From contig JAMLHN010000040.1 of the NCBI GenBank assembly GCA_023957115.1, positions 1-34,869 of the forward strand: a DNA stretch of 34,869 nucleotides, in the 5' to 3' direction. This document shows, piece after piece, positions 1 through 7,519 of this stretch. The notes beneath the pieces are model-generated. The model worked only from the letters and a program-made list of their open reading frames with translations. It ran no database searches and was not told the DNA's origin. The stretch's first letter is position 1. Every line of letters begins with the position of its first letter. This stretch comes from Thermomicrobiales bacterium. GTDB taxonomy: Bacteria > Chloroflexota > Chloroflexia > Thermomicrobiales > UBA6265. The translations under genes were made by a program, and so were the position numbers.

Positions 1-40
1 GCTCCGGGCTCCGGGCTCCGGGCTCCGGGCTCCGGGCTCC
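1..40. repeat. Heptamer tandem repeat (GCTCCGG)n, continues off the left edge
   Basis: Five perfect copies of GCTCCGG plus five bases run from the first base of the window to one base before the stop codon of the CocE-family gene. The array is cut by the window edge, so its true copy number is unknown. It has the same 7-bp period as the array at 5025-5101 and the degenerate tracts elsewhere in this window. Confidence 0.95.
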
Positions 41-41
41 G

Positions 42-1733
42 TCACTCCACCGGCAGAACGATCTTGCTTCCCGGCAGGATGGTGTTCGTCGCGACCTTCG
101 GCTCGGCCTGATAACGGATGTGACCGAACTGGTTCAGGTTGCGGGCGAACCAGGGGAAGTCACTGCTCGTTACGGTGACCCGGATTTGGTGACCGGGCAG
201 GAAGGCATGGTGGGTCGGCCAGAGCTCGACATCGATCTCGAACGGTTCGCCCGGGGTGACTGGGGCCGGGTTTTCGAGCGAGTCGCGGTACGACGCGCGC
301 TTGCAGCCCTGCGTGACCTTCATCGAGCGACCGTCCGGCCGGACATCGGTGATCTTGACGTGGAAATCGGTGTCGTCGCAGTCGGTGGTCGCCAGCAGCT
401 TCAGATGTGCCCAGCCCGAGATCGTGACCGTCTCCTCCAGCGGCGCCGAGGTATAGCTGATGACGTCGGATCGCGACTCATTCGCCGTTTGATCGATGGG
501 CACATGCTCGACGGGATACTGCTGAATATCGATCTGTGTCGGGACAGGATCGAGCGGGTCGTATTCGAATGACTGCGCTGGAGAACCGGTGGCCGGGGCA
601 TCGGGCGAAAGCGAACCGGTCGTGCCGTCGAAGCCGAGATAGAGCGTCTGTTCCGTCGAGGAGAGCGGCCAGCTCTGCTCTTCACGCCAGCGGTTGCTCC
701 CCGGTTCGTAGATGCGGACCGGGGCAGTATCGAGCGCGCCGGTCTGCTCGCCTTTCAACCAGTAGTCCATCCAGCGCAGATGTTCCGCATCCATATCGAG
801 CGCGGCGTCGTCTGACAGGAAATCGCCGGCATAGCTATGGTGCGGAAGCCGCGAATTGACGTGACTCCACGGACCGACGATCAGGCGCTGCTTCTCCTTC
901 GCTGGCGAAGCGGCCATCATGTGCTCGTAGTGATGGAACGCGCCCAGCAGGTCTTCCAGGTCGTACCAGCCGGTGACATGGAGCACCGGGATATCGAAGG
1001 TGTCGTACCGGTCGTCGTAGCGGACGGCCTTCCAGAAATCGTCCAATGTGTCGCGGCCGACCATGTTCTCCCAGATCGGACCGGAGGGGTTGATGAACTC
1101 GCCGATTCGCTCGATCGGAAGCCAGCGCAGAATCTCTTCCCAATCGTTGGTTTCGAGACCGTGGAACTCGGTGATCCGGCGGCGGACCATATACGCCCAC
1201 CAACCGAAGTAGAGCTGGAGACACCCGTCCGTGTAGGGGATCTCCTGTTGCCAGCGACCGGCGGCCGAGGTGGAGATCATGGCGGCCAGATGAGGCGGAT
1301 GCTCCGAAGCGGCAGCCCACTGCACCCATCCCATATAGGAAAGCCCGGTCATTCCGACCTTGCCGGTGCTCCAGGGCTGGACCGCTGCCCATTCGATCAC
1401 ATCATGCGTGTCCGGAGCATCGTAGATGGGCGGGCTCCAGTCGCCTTCCGACTTGCCGCGCCCGCGCAGATCGGCCACCACGATGGCGTACCCATTCTGG
1501 GTATAGAGCCCAACGTCATCGACCATGAGCGCGCCGGATTTGTCATATGGCGTGCACTCGACGATGGTCGGAAATGGGCCCTCCTCCCCCTTCGGGAAAT
1601 AGACATCTGCGGCGAGCTCGACCCCGTCCCGCATGGGGATTCCGGTTTCGAACTTGGTCCATGGATCGGTCGATTCACGCGTGAGATTCGCGACGAATCG
1701 CTCGTGCAGCGTTTGCTTCGTTTCCACGCTCAT
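42..1733 (-). CDS. CocE/NonD family alpha/beta hydrolase (X-Pro dipeptidyl-peptidase S15-like)
   Basis: A 563-residue serine hydrolase of the CocE/PepX family, whose members cleave esters, amides or peptides. The nucleophile elbow GLSYMG places Ser132. GWYD gives the likely acid Asp257, and GPWSH the likely catalytic His290. The order and spacing match CocE esterase. The C-terminal third, from about residue 330, fits the jelly-roll domain of the family (PepX_C). I see no signal peptide, so the enzyme is probably cytoplasmic. The start at 1733 is preceded on the minus strand by AAAGGTGAGG, a good ribosome site. It is transcribed divergently from the serine hydrolase at 1875, with about 140 bp between them. 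The stop codon touches the heptamer array at 1-40. The substrate cannot be told from sequence: esterase, acylase and peptidase are all possible. Confidence 0.93.
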   Translation of the reverse strand: MSVETKQTLHERFVANLTRESTDPWTKFETGIPMRDGVELAADVYFPKGEEGPFPTIVECTPYDKSGALMVDDVGLYTQNGYAIVVADLRGRGKSEGDWSPPIYDAPDTHDVIEWAAVQPWSTGKVGMTGLSYMGWVQWAAASEHPPHLAAMISTSAAGRWQQEIPYTDGCLQLYFGWWAYMVRRRITEFHGLETNDWEEILRWLPIERIGEFINPSGPIWENMVGRDTLDDFWKAVRYDDRYDTFDIPVLHVTGWYDLEDLLGAFHHYEHMMAASPAKEKQRLIVGPWSHVNSRLPHHSYAGDFLSDDAALDMDAEHLRWMDYWLKGEQTGALDTAPVRIYEPGSNRWREEQSWPLSSTEQTLYLGFDGTTGSLSPDAPATGSPAQSFEYDPLDPVPTQIDIQQYPVEHVPIDQTANESRSDVISYTSAPLEETVTISGWAHLKLLATTDCDDTDFHVKITDVRPDGRSMKVTQGCKRASYRDSLENPAPVTPGEPFEIDVELWPTHHAFLPGHQIRVTVTSSDFPWFARNLNQFGHIRYQAEPKVATNTILPGSKIVLPVE

Positions 1734-1825
1734 TCCTCACCTTTCAGTATTGGGCCAGAGGATTATTGTTGACGTGAATTTATCACGCGTTCGGTATCGT
1801 CCGGAGGCATGTTTGCACGCACGGG

Positions 1826-1831
1826 TAGAAT
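1826..1831 (+). promoter_or_regulatory. Candidate -10 element (TAGAAT) of first serine hydrolase
   Basis: GGTAGAAT lies with its TAGAAT exactly 49 bases before the GTG start at 1875. The paralogue has the same GGTAGAAT exactly 49 bases before its ATG at 3375. No good -35 is visible at either site, so the conserved position is the main argument. Confidence 0.35.
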
Positions 1832-1874
1832 GGCGCACGGTTCGGCGGACAGAACCTGGTGGGAGGAAGTATTC

Positions 1875-3209
1875 GTGGCGTCGATGGCAAGACTGGAACC
1901 GTTCGTTCTCCAGCAGATGCAGACATGGCAGGTTCCCGGGGTATCGGTCGGCATTTTCGATGGTGACGACATCGAATTCGCCGGATTCGGGATCACCAAT
2001 ATCGAAACCGGCCAACCGGTTGCCCCGGAAACGTTGTTCCAGATCGGCTCAATCAGCAAGATCTTTACCGCCACGCTGGCTATGACCCTGGTGGACGATG
2101 GATTGCTCGATCTCGATACGCCAATCGTGACATATGTGCCCGAGCTGCAGCTCGGTGATACGGCCGCACGCGAAACGATTACCGGTCGCCAGCTTCTGAC
2201 CCATACCGCGGGTTTCTTCGGCGACCGGTTCGACGACCAGGGGACCGGGGACGATGCGCTCGAAAAGGCGATTCGGGCGCTTGGGGATGTCTCGCAGCAG
2301 ACCGAACCCGGGGAGCTCTACACCTATTGCAATGCGGGGATCGATATCATCGGTCGTGCGATCGAGAATATTCTGGGCCAGACCTTCGAATCGGCGATGC
2401 GCGAGCGGGTATTCGACCGCCTCGGACTGGAACGCTCGACCTACTTTGCCAGCGAGGCCATCCGGCATTCGGTCGCCGTCGGACATGAGGTTGGCGGCGA
2501 GGATGGTCAGATGGTTTGCGACCCATGGCCGATCCCACGCCGGTCCAACCCCGCTGGTGGGGTGATCTCCAATGTGCCCGAGCTCATCCGTTTCGCGGTC
2601 ATGCACCTGCGGAACGGCGCGGTTGGCGAGCAGCGGGTGATCTCGGAGCGAAGCGCCCAGGAAATGCGCACCGTTCAGGCGCGGGCCGATTACATCCACG
2701 ATCGCGGGCTTGCCTGGTCGATATACGACATCGGCGATCTGACCGTGGTCGAGCACGGCGGCGCCACCAATGGATTCATGGCGCGATTGATCCTGATTCC
2801 CGAGAAGAATTTTGCGATTGCGGTGCTCACCAACGGCGATCAGGGATCGCCGCTGCATTCGGCGCTGACCTCCAGGGTCATCGCAGATCGGTTCGGCGTT
2901 TCGAGAACCTGGAACCGTGTCACCCTGCCGGCCGATCGGCTGGAGGGGTTCACCGGGACCTTTCGGACATCATTGGGAGACGCGATTATTTCCTCGGACG
3001 GGGCGCGGCTCACCATGACGCGGATTGGGCACAATCCATTTTCCGGTGAATCGCGCGAAGACGGTTCGTACGCCTTGAGTCCGCTTTCGGAGGCCGCGTT
3101 CATCGTCGATGATGGAAATCTCGTCGATACGATTGGCGAGCTCTTGCTTGGCGATGACGGTGCGATTCGCTTTCTGCGCATGGGTGGTCGACTTTACTAT
3201 CCGGACTAA
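1875..3209 (+). CDS. Beta-lactamase-fold serine hydrolase (class C/PBP4* type), copy 1
   Basis: A 444-residue penicillin-binding-protein-like serine hydrolase. The three active-site motifs are present: SxxK as Ser59-Ile-Ser-Lys62, YxN as Tyr151-Cys-Asn153, and HGG at 294-296. Members act as D-alanyl peptidases, esterases or lactone/amide hydrolases. After about residue 340 there is a C-terminal domain typical of the longer family members. I chose GTG 1875 because GGGAGG lies eight bases upstream and because the protein then aligns from its first residues with the neighbour at 3375. The open frame extends back to 1809 without support. No signal peptide is seen. It forms a tandem pair with the next gene, and shared blocks such as the stretch around PETLFQIGS and [14 protein letters not shown] show recent duplication. 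The substrate is unknown. Confidence 0.9.
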   Translation: MASMARLEPFVLQQMQTWQVPGVSVGIFDGDDIEFAGFGITNIETGQPVAPETLFQIGSISKIFTATLAMTLVDDGLLDLDTPIVTYVPELQLGDTAARETITGRQLLTHTAGFFGDRFDDQGTGDDALEKAIRALGDVSQQTEPGELYTYCNAGIDIIGRAIENILGQTFESAMRERVFDRLGLERSTYFASEAIRHSVAVGHEVGGEDGQMVCDPWPIPRRSNPAGGVISNVPELIRFAVMHLRNGAVGEQRVISERSAQEMRTVQARADYIHDRGLAWSIYDIGDLTVVEHGGATNGFMARLILIPEKNFAIAVLTNGDQGSPLHSALTSRVIADRFGVSRTWNRVTLPADRLEGFTGTFRTSLGDAIISSDGARLTMTRIGHNPFSGESREDGSYALSPLSEAAFIVDDGNLVDTIGELLLGDDGAIRFLRMGGRLYYPD

Positions 3210-3325
3210 CTGGTTCACTTCCCGTTCGTATGGGCGGGACGTCCAATCGCCAAGATCCTCCGGATTTGGCCAGAATCGGCGCATAATTCCGTGGAGGTTT
3301 CATTCAGCTCTCCGCGGCTCTCAGG

Positions 3326-3331
3326 TAGAAT
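3326..3331 (+). promoter_or_regulatory. Candidate -10 element (TAGAAT) of second serine hydrolase
   Basis: TAGAAT, preceded by GG as in the first copy, stands 49 bases before the chosen ATG at 3375. The surrounding upstream sequence is otherwise poorly conserved between the two copies, which makes the shared octamer and distance notable. TTCAGC at 3303-3308 is a poor -35 at 17-bp spacing. Confidence 0.35.
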
Positions 3332-3374
3332 CGCGTCCGTACAGAGTCGCTTGGTTTGGGGACCCGTTCGATCA

Positions 3375-4733
3375 ATGCCGTTCGCAGGCTCGCTGGAATC
3401 GCTCGTTCTCGAGCAACTGGACCGCCGAAGCGTCCCCGGGGTCGCCATTGGCATTTTTCATCGGGGTGCATACGAGTACCTGAGCTACGGCATTGCCAAT
3501 ATCGAAACCGGCCTGCCGGTGGCGCCGGAAACGCTGTTTCAGATCGGCTCGGTCAGCAAGATCTTTACGACGACCCTGGTGCTGCATCTGGTCGATGAGG
3601 GCATGCTCGATCTCGACGCTCCGGTCATCGACTACGTCCCCGATCTCGGCCTGTCCGATCCTTGCGCTCGCCGGAATCTGACCCTCCGTCATTTGCTGAC
3701 GCATCGCGGGGGATTCTATGGGGACCGGTTCGACGATCACGGTGACGGAGACGATGCGCTCGCGAAGGCGGTTCGCGCGTTTCACGACCTCCCGCAATAT
3801 GCGGCGCCCGGCGAGCTCTGGGCGTATAGCAACGCGGGATTCGATCTTGCCGGGCGCGCAGTCGAGAACGTGCTCGATATGACATTCGAACAGGCGGTGC
3901 GCGAGCGGATCTTCTTGCCGTTGGGGATGACTCGCTCGACCTTTTTCGCCAGCGAGGCGATTCGACATTCGGTTGCGGTTGGGCACCTGGAGGGCGGCGA
4001 GCAGGGGATTCGGGTCGCCGCGCCCTTCCAGATCCCCCGCCGCGCGAATCCGGCGGGCGGCATCATCTCCAACGTCGCCGAGGTGCTCCGGTTCGCCAGG
4101 CTGCACATTGGCGATGGTGAATTCGATGGTGTTCGTATCCTGAAACCCGAAACCGCCAGGATGATGCGCCAGTTGCACACCGAGGCCGATTTCACCCGCC
4201 GCTGGGGATTGGGCTGGTCTCTGCGGGAGATAAACGGGGTGCGGGCGGTCGAGCATGTCGGCTCGACCAACGGGTTCATGGGCCGGTTATGCGTGATTCC
4301 GGAACGAGACTTCGCGTTGACGATCCTGACCAATGCCGAAACGGGCGGTTCTGTGCATTCCGCGATTTACGCGCACATCCTGCAACAGGTGGTGGGGTTC
4401 CGGCGCAATCCTCCCGCCCCGGTCGTACTCGATCGAGCCCAGCTTGCCCGCTTCGAAGGGCACTTTTTCACGGGGTTGGCCGATATCCTCATCGAGCTGA
4501 ATGGCAGTGGGCTGGTGATGCATCGCATGAACATCGATCCGTTTACGCGGGAGATTACCGAACGCCCTCCAGCGCGGCTCTCTCCCATCTCGGAAACGAT
4601 CTTCGCCATCGAGGAAGGACCGCTCTCCGGCGGTTTTGGCGAATTGATCCTGAACGAGGATGGTTCCGTCCGTTTCCTGCGCGCAGGGGGGCGCCTAGGC
4701 CGTCTCATCCCCGGGGACGGTCTGGAACTTTGA
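3375..4733 (+). CDS. Beta-lactamase-fold serine hydrolase (class C/PBP4* type), copy 2
   Basis: A 452-residue paralogue of the preceding gene. The two align without gaps over their first 300 residues: Ser59/Lys62 of SxxK, Tyr151-Ser-Asn153 of YxN and His294 fall at identical positions. The third motif reads HVG here instead of HGG, so the residue after the His has changed; this is tolerated in many family C enzymes but may shift specificity. The start at ATG 3375 rests on alignment with copy 1, since no clear ribosome site is seen before it and the frame opens back to 3291. It is probably transcribed on its own, because 165 bp with a shared TAGAAT box separate it from copy 1. No signal peptide or membrane segment is visible. 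The substrate is unknown. Confidence 0.88.
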   Translation: MPFAGSLESLVLEQLDRRSVPGVAIGIFHRGAYEYLSYGIANIETGLPVAPETLFQIGSVSKIFTTTLVLHLVDEGMLDLDAPVIDYVPDLGLSDPCARRNLTLRHLLTHRGGFYGDRFDDHGDGDDALAKAVRAFHDLPQYAAPGELWAYSNAGFDLAGRAVENVLDMTFEQAVRERIFLPLGMTRSTFFASEAIRHSVAVGHLEGGEQGIRVAAPFQIPRRANPAGGIISNVAEVLRFARLHIGDGEFDGVRILKPETARMMRQLHTEADFTRRWGLGWSLREINGVRAVEHVGSTNGFMGRLCVIPERDFALTILTNAETGGSVHSAIYAHILQQVVGFRRNPPAPVVLDRAQLARFEGHFFTGLADILIELNGSGLVMHRMNIDPFTREITERPPARLSPISETIFAIEEGPLSGGFGELILNEDGSVRFLRAGGRLGRLIPGDGLEL

Positions 4734-4773
4734 ACCCTTGAGGTGTTGGAAGTTCGGGCGGGTTTGGAAAGGC

Positions 4774-4801
4774 CCTGCGTCCTGAGCCCTGTGTCCTGCG
4801 A
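4774..4801. repeat. Degenerate heptad tract, four units
   Basis: Four consecutive seven-base units, CCTGCGT, CCTGAGC, CCTGTGT and CCTGCGA, share CCTG in exact register and differ at the last three bases. The period is the same as in the perfect arrays of this window. Confidence 0.8.
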
Positions 4802-4928
4802 CGGTCCGGGGGCTGATTTCGGGCGAATCCAGCGCGGGCGGAGGCACGTTGTCGAGTTTTCGAACACGCTCCAGCAGCTACAGTGGCTATTGAAGTGGCT
4901 ATTGAACGGAGTGCCTGGCCCCAATTCT

Positions 4929-4960
4929 GTCATTCTGAACGAAGTGAAGAATCTCGCTCG
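4929..4960. repeat. Short interspersed repeat of the CATTCTGA-GAAG-GAATCTC type
   Basis: The stretch contains CATTCTGAACGAAGTGAAGA followed by ATCTC. I recognise this from memory as a short intergenic repeat scattered through several bacterial genomes. Read in reverse it gives the spurious peptide [10 protein letters not shown] often seen in annotation. Only one copy is in this window, so the call rests on recall rather than on a second copy here. Confidence 0.5.
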
Positions 4961-5024
4961 TGGTTGCCGAACACGACGGTCTCCATGGTCGAGAATACAT
5001 TTCACAATCGCTGTAGGCTTTCCC

Positions 5025-5101
5025 AGCTCCCAGCTCCCAGCTCCCAGCTCCCAGCTCCCAGCTCCCAGCTCCCAGCTCCCAGCTCCCAGCTCCCAGCTCC
5101 C
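5025..5101. repeat. Perfect heptamer array (AGCTCCC)11
   Basis: Eleven uninterrupted, identical copies of AGCTCCC cover 77 bases, about 73 bp before the GntR start codon. Because seven is not a multiple of three, every frame stays open across it, creating false ORFs with SWELGAG or APSSQLP repeats. It contains no start codon or ribosome site of its own. Confidence 0.97.
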
Positions 5102-5135
5102 TTTACACCCCGCCATCCCATGTCGTATCCTCCGA

Positions 5136-5149
5136 TTGGTCTGACAACC
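5136..5149. promoter_or_regulatory. Candidate GntR/FadR-type operator upstream of the regulator
   Basis: TTGGTCTGACAACC contains the inverted core GGT-N6-ACC, resembling operators of FadR-subfamily regulators (TGGT...ACCA). It lies about 26 bases before the regulator's start codon, where autorepression would be expected. The symmetry is short, so the call is tentative. Confidence 0.35.
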
Positions 5150-5174
5150 TGATAATCAGAGTAGATGAGCACCT

Positions 5175-5957
5175 ATGAGTTTTTCCGCGGTTACCGTCGT
5201 CCGCCCATATGAACAGATCGTCCGGCAGATTCAGGACGTGATCCGCCGCGACGGGATGGAGGCGGGGGACCGGCTGCCGACCGAGCGCGAACTTGCCGAC
5301 GCGTTTGGGGTGAGCCGGAGCGTCGTGCGTGAGGCGCTCAAGGTGCTTGCCGCGCAGGGGTTGGTCGAATCGCGGCAGGGAAGTGGACTCTACGTGCGGA
5401 ACCGGCCGATCGAATCGGTTTCTCGTGCGATCACGCTCTCGGTTTCTCCCGATCTCATGTCGGTCGACCGGCTTTTCGAGTTCCGCAAGCTCCTCGAAAT
5501 GGATGCCGCCCGTTTGGCGACTGTGCGCGCGACTTCTGAGCAGATCGCAGAGCTCGAATCGACGGTCGCCGGCTACCAACCCGCCCCCGATGGCGGTCCG
5601 AATTGGGACAGCTTTGCGCCGGTCGATAACGCGCTACATGCCCAGATTGCCGAGGCTGCCGGCAATCCCTTTCTGGCCGTGATGGTGGAGAGTGTGCGGA
5701 CGCTGATGCAGGACATCGTGCCGCTGATCGCCGATCACCCGGGCTCGATCGACGAGGCCATGCGGCAACACCATGCGATTCGTGCGGCCATTGCCGCGGG
5801 CGATGCCGAAGGCGCCGCTCGGGCTATGGGCGAGCATGTCGACTACACCTCCCAGGTGGTCCATATCCAGGCCGAAAGCCTGGGACAGGTTGAGGAACAG
5901 TTGAGTGGCACGAGTCTCTCCGCGGCTCGACCGCATTCCGTCCAAAGAAGGAGCTGA
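5175..5957 (+). CDS. GntR family (FadR subfamily) transcriptional regulator
   Basis: A 260-residue DNA-binding regulator. Residues 10-75 form the GntR winged helix: the recognition region LPTERELADAFGVSRSVVRE is followed by the wing GSGLYV. Residues of about 100-235 form the all-helical FCD ligand domain. Its probable metal ligands are Asp and His in DNALH (Asp152/His156), with further His in RQHH and GEHVD. Such regulators usually bind small organic acids or sugar acids and repress the adjacent catabolic genes. It stands directly before a carbohydrate ABC operon with an enolase-superfamily enzyme, so it most likely controls that operon and itself. Two candidate operators flank it (5136-5149 and 5994-6018). 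The ribosome site before ATG 5175 is weak. Confidence 0.93.
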   Translation: MSFSAVTVVRPYEQIVRQIQDVIRRDGMEAGDRLPTERELADAFGVSRSVVREALKVLAAQGLVESRQGSGLYVRNRPIESVSRAITLSVSPDLMSVDRLFEFRKLLEMDAARLATVRATSEQIAELESTVAGYQPAPDGGPNWDSFAPVDNALHAQIAEAAGNPFLAVMVESVRTLMQDIVPLIADHPGSIDEAMRQHHAIRAAIAAGDAEGAARAMGEHVDYTSQVVHIQAESLGQVEEQLSGTSLSAARPHSVQRRS

Positions 5958-5993
5958 CCATCGAGCAACGCTGAGCGAACCATGGATTCCGAT

Positions 5994-6018
5994 CGAGTGG
6001 TTCACGGTGAACCACTCG
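5994..6018. promoter_or_regulatory. 25-bp perfect palindrome between regulator and binding-protein genes
   Basis: CGAGTGGTTCAC and GTGAACCACTCG are exact inverted 12-base arms around a single central G. The element lies 36 bases after the GntR stop and 40 bases before the binding-protein start. Odd-length symmetry with TGGT and ACCA inside suits a dimeric repressor operator. As RNA it would also form a stem with a minimal loop, but no T-run follows, so it is not a standard terminator. I favour an operator for the GntR protein. Confidence 0.7.
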
Positions 6019-6058
6019 CTTTCGAGTTTGACCACGTGGGTCAGAGGAGAACCATTCG

Positions 6059-7396
6059 ATGAAGAACACTCGAGTTTCCCGCCGGCGAATGCTTGCATCC
6101 AGCGCCGGGCTTGGCGCTGCCGCCATGATCGGCGGCCGCGGCGCGCTGGCCGCGCCGTCCTCCCCTGCACGCCGGCCACGAAGCGAGTTCCAGGAAGAGA
6201 TCACGCTCGACGTGTTCGTGCATGCGAACCATCCCTTCGACATGATCAAACCGATCTACGAAGCGATGTACCCGAACGTGACGCTCAACATGATGGAGCA
6301 GAACGATGTCGCCATTCTGCGGGCGGCGCTGGCGGCCGGAGAGGGGGTGCCCGATATCTTCTGGCCGGAAATCGAGATGGTGCAGGAGCTGGGCAAGACG
6401 GGAATCCTGCTCGACGTGACCGATATCGTCGAGGCGAACGCGGACGTCCTTTCTCCCGGCAAGACCGCCGAGTGCTTCATCCCTTCGACCGACAAGTACG
6501 CTGCTTTCCCGGGCGATATCGCCACCGTCGGTCTCTACTATCGCCAGGACAAGCTCGACGAAGCCGGCGTGACCATTCCAGACAGTTGGACCTGGGACGA
6601 GTTTCTCGAGGCCGGCAAACAGATCAAGGAGGCCACCGGAGCGGCGTCCCTGGTGATTCCGAGTGGCGGCACCTCGACGTCGGCGCATCTCTTTACCTTC
6701 CTCCTTTGCCAGCTCGGCGGTGCAATCACCAACGCCGATGGCACAGAGATCACCTTCGACAATGACCTCGGTATTCAGGCAATGGAGCAGGCGGCCCGGC
6801 TCTATCAGGCCGATATCCACATCGACGAGGAACCGTTCGAAGAGAACTATTTCGCTGAAATTGCCGCCGGCAATGTGGCGATCACGCCGCAAGCGGTCTG
6901 GTACCGCGGTTTCGGCATTGCGCCGAATGCGATCGACGAGCAGGGCGGGCTCGGTCAATGGCGCACCGCATTGCTGCCGTCAGCCGGCGAGGGTTCGTTG
7001 CGCACCGCGAACCTCGGTGGCGCCGCCATCGCGTCGACGACCTATACCGAGCATCCCGAGGAAGTGAAGAACTTCATGACCCTGGCGATGGCCACCATGG
7101 AAGGGGCCGAGGCCGGCGGTCAGTGGGGTATCCAGCCTCCGTACCTGCCGTATCTGGAAAGCGATACCTGGACATCGGTTCGGGATGAGGCGTTCGGTGA
7201 ATTCTCGTTCAACAGCGTCTGGACTCAGGCGGTGGCGGAGTACCCGGCTACCTGGTACAAGCAACCGGTCTACCTGGAAGCGTTGACGACCATCGGCGCC
7301 GGGATCATCCCATTGCTCGACGGTTCGACCGACATCACGGAAGGACTCACGGCGATGGGCGATCAGGTTCGCGAGATCAATACGCGGTACCAGTAA
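6059..7396 (+). CDS. Carbohydrate ABC transporter substrate-binding protein (family 1), Tat-exported
   Basis: A 445-residue extracellular solute-binding protein that captures a sugar or sugar derivative for the permeases downstream. The N-terminus has a twin-arginine signal, SRRRML, followed by an alanine/glycine-rich hydrophobic stretch ending near GALAAP, so it is probably exported folded through Tat. The rest has the general build of the family 1 (MalE/UgpB-like) proteins, including an early NHPFDMIKPIYEAMYPN region and a long C-terminal lobe. AGAGGAGA ends about eight bases before ATG 6059, a strong ribosome site. It is the first structural gene after the regulator, followed by 123 bp and then the two permeases. 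The ligand is not identifiable. The neighbouring enolase-family gene hints at a sugar acid or similar compound. Confidence 0.92.
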   Translation: MKNTRVSRRRMLASSAGLGAAAMIGGRGALAAPSSPARRPRSEFQEEITLDVFVHANHPFDMIKPIYEAMYPNVTLNMMEQNDVAILRAALAAGEGVPDIFWPEIEMVQELGKTGILLDVTDIVEANADVLSPGKTAECFIPSTDKYAAFPGDIATVGLYYRQDKLDEAGVTIPDSWTWDEFLEAGKQIKEATGAASLVIPSGGTSTSAHLFTFLLCQLGGAITNADGTEITFDNDLGIQAMEQAARLYQADIHIDEEPFEENYFAEIAAGNVAITPQAVWYRGFGIAPNAIDEQGGLGQWRTALLPSAGEGSLRTANLGGAAIASTTYTEHPEEVKNFMTLAMATMEGAEAGGQWGIQPPYLPYLESDTWTSVRDEAFGEFSFNSVWTQAVAEYPATWYKQPVYLEALTTIGAGIIPLLDGSTDITEGLTAMGDQVREINTRYQ

Positions 7397-7408
7397 TTCG
7401 TCCCGGCA

Positions 7409-7429
7409 GGTCCGGGGCCCAGGGTTCAG
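7409..7429. repeat. Degenerate heptad tract, three units
   Basis: GGTCCGG, GGCCCAG and GGTTCAG follow each other in seven-base register just after the stop of the binding-protein gene. It is weaker than the other tracts but has the same period and the same GG-pyrimidine-pyrimidine-C style. Confidence 0.5.
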
Positions 7430-7519
7430 TGCGGGTGTGCTTGGCGTTCCCACCGGACTCTGGGCATCGGACCAGCGAAGGGTAGCCAACGGCGTATCGA
7501 TGTCGATTCGTACTTTCTG

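Larger units (their letters stand above)
4734..5174. other. Repeat-filled intergenic spacer
   Basis: No credible gene lies in these 441 bases. In order it holds a degenerate heptad tract (4774-4801), an interspersed short repeat (about 4929-4960), the perfect heptamer array (5025-5101) and the leader of the GntR gene. No intrinsic terminator is evident after the serine hydrolase. Confidence 0.75.

Noticed and set aside
2049..2858. Minus-strand frames over both serine hydrolases (also 3372-4256)
   Set aside because: Both mirror each other only because the sense genes are paralogues. No start signal or protein family fits them.
5025..5101. CRISPR array
   Set aside because: The unit is seven bases, contiguous and without spacers, and no cas gene is near.
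4367..5116. Minus-strand frame with SWELGAG peptide repeats
   Set aside because: The peptide repeat is a direct translation of the heptamer DNA array, which is open in all frames. There is no ribosome site, and half of the frame is antisense to the serine hydrolase.
5994..6018. Intrinsic terminator after the GntR gene
   Set aside because: The stem would have an almost zero loop and no T-run follows. The symmetry suits an operator better.
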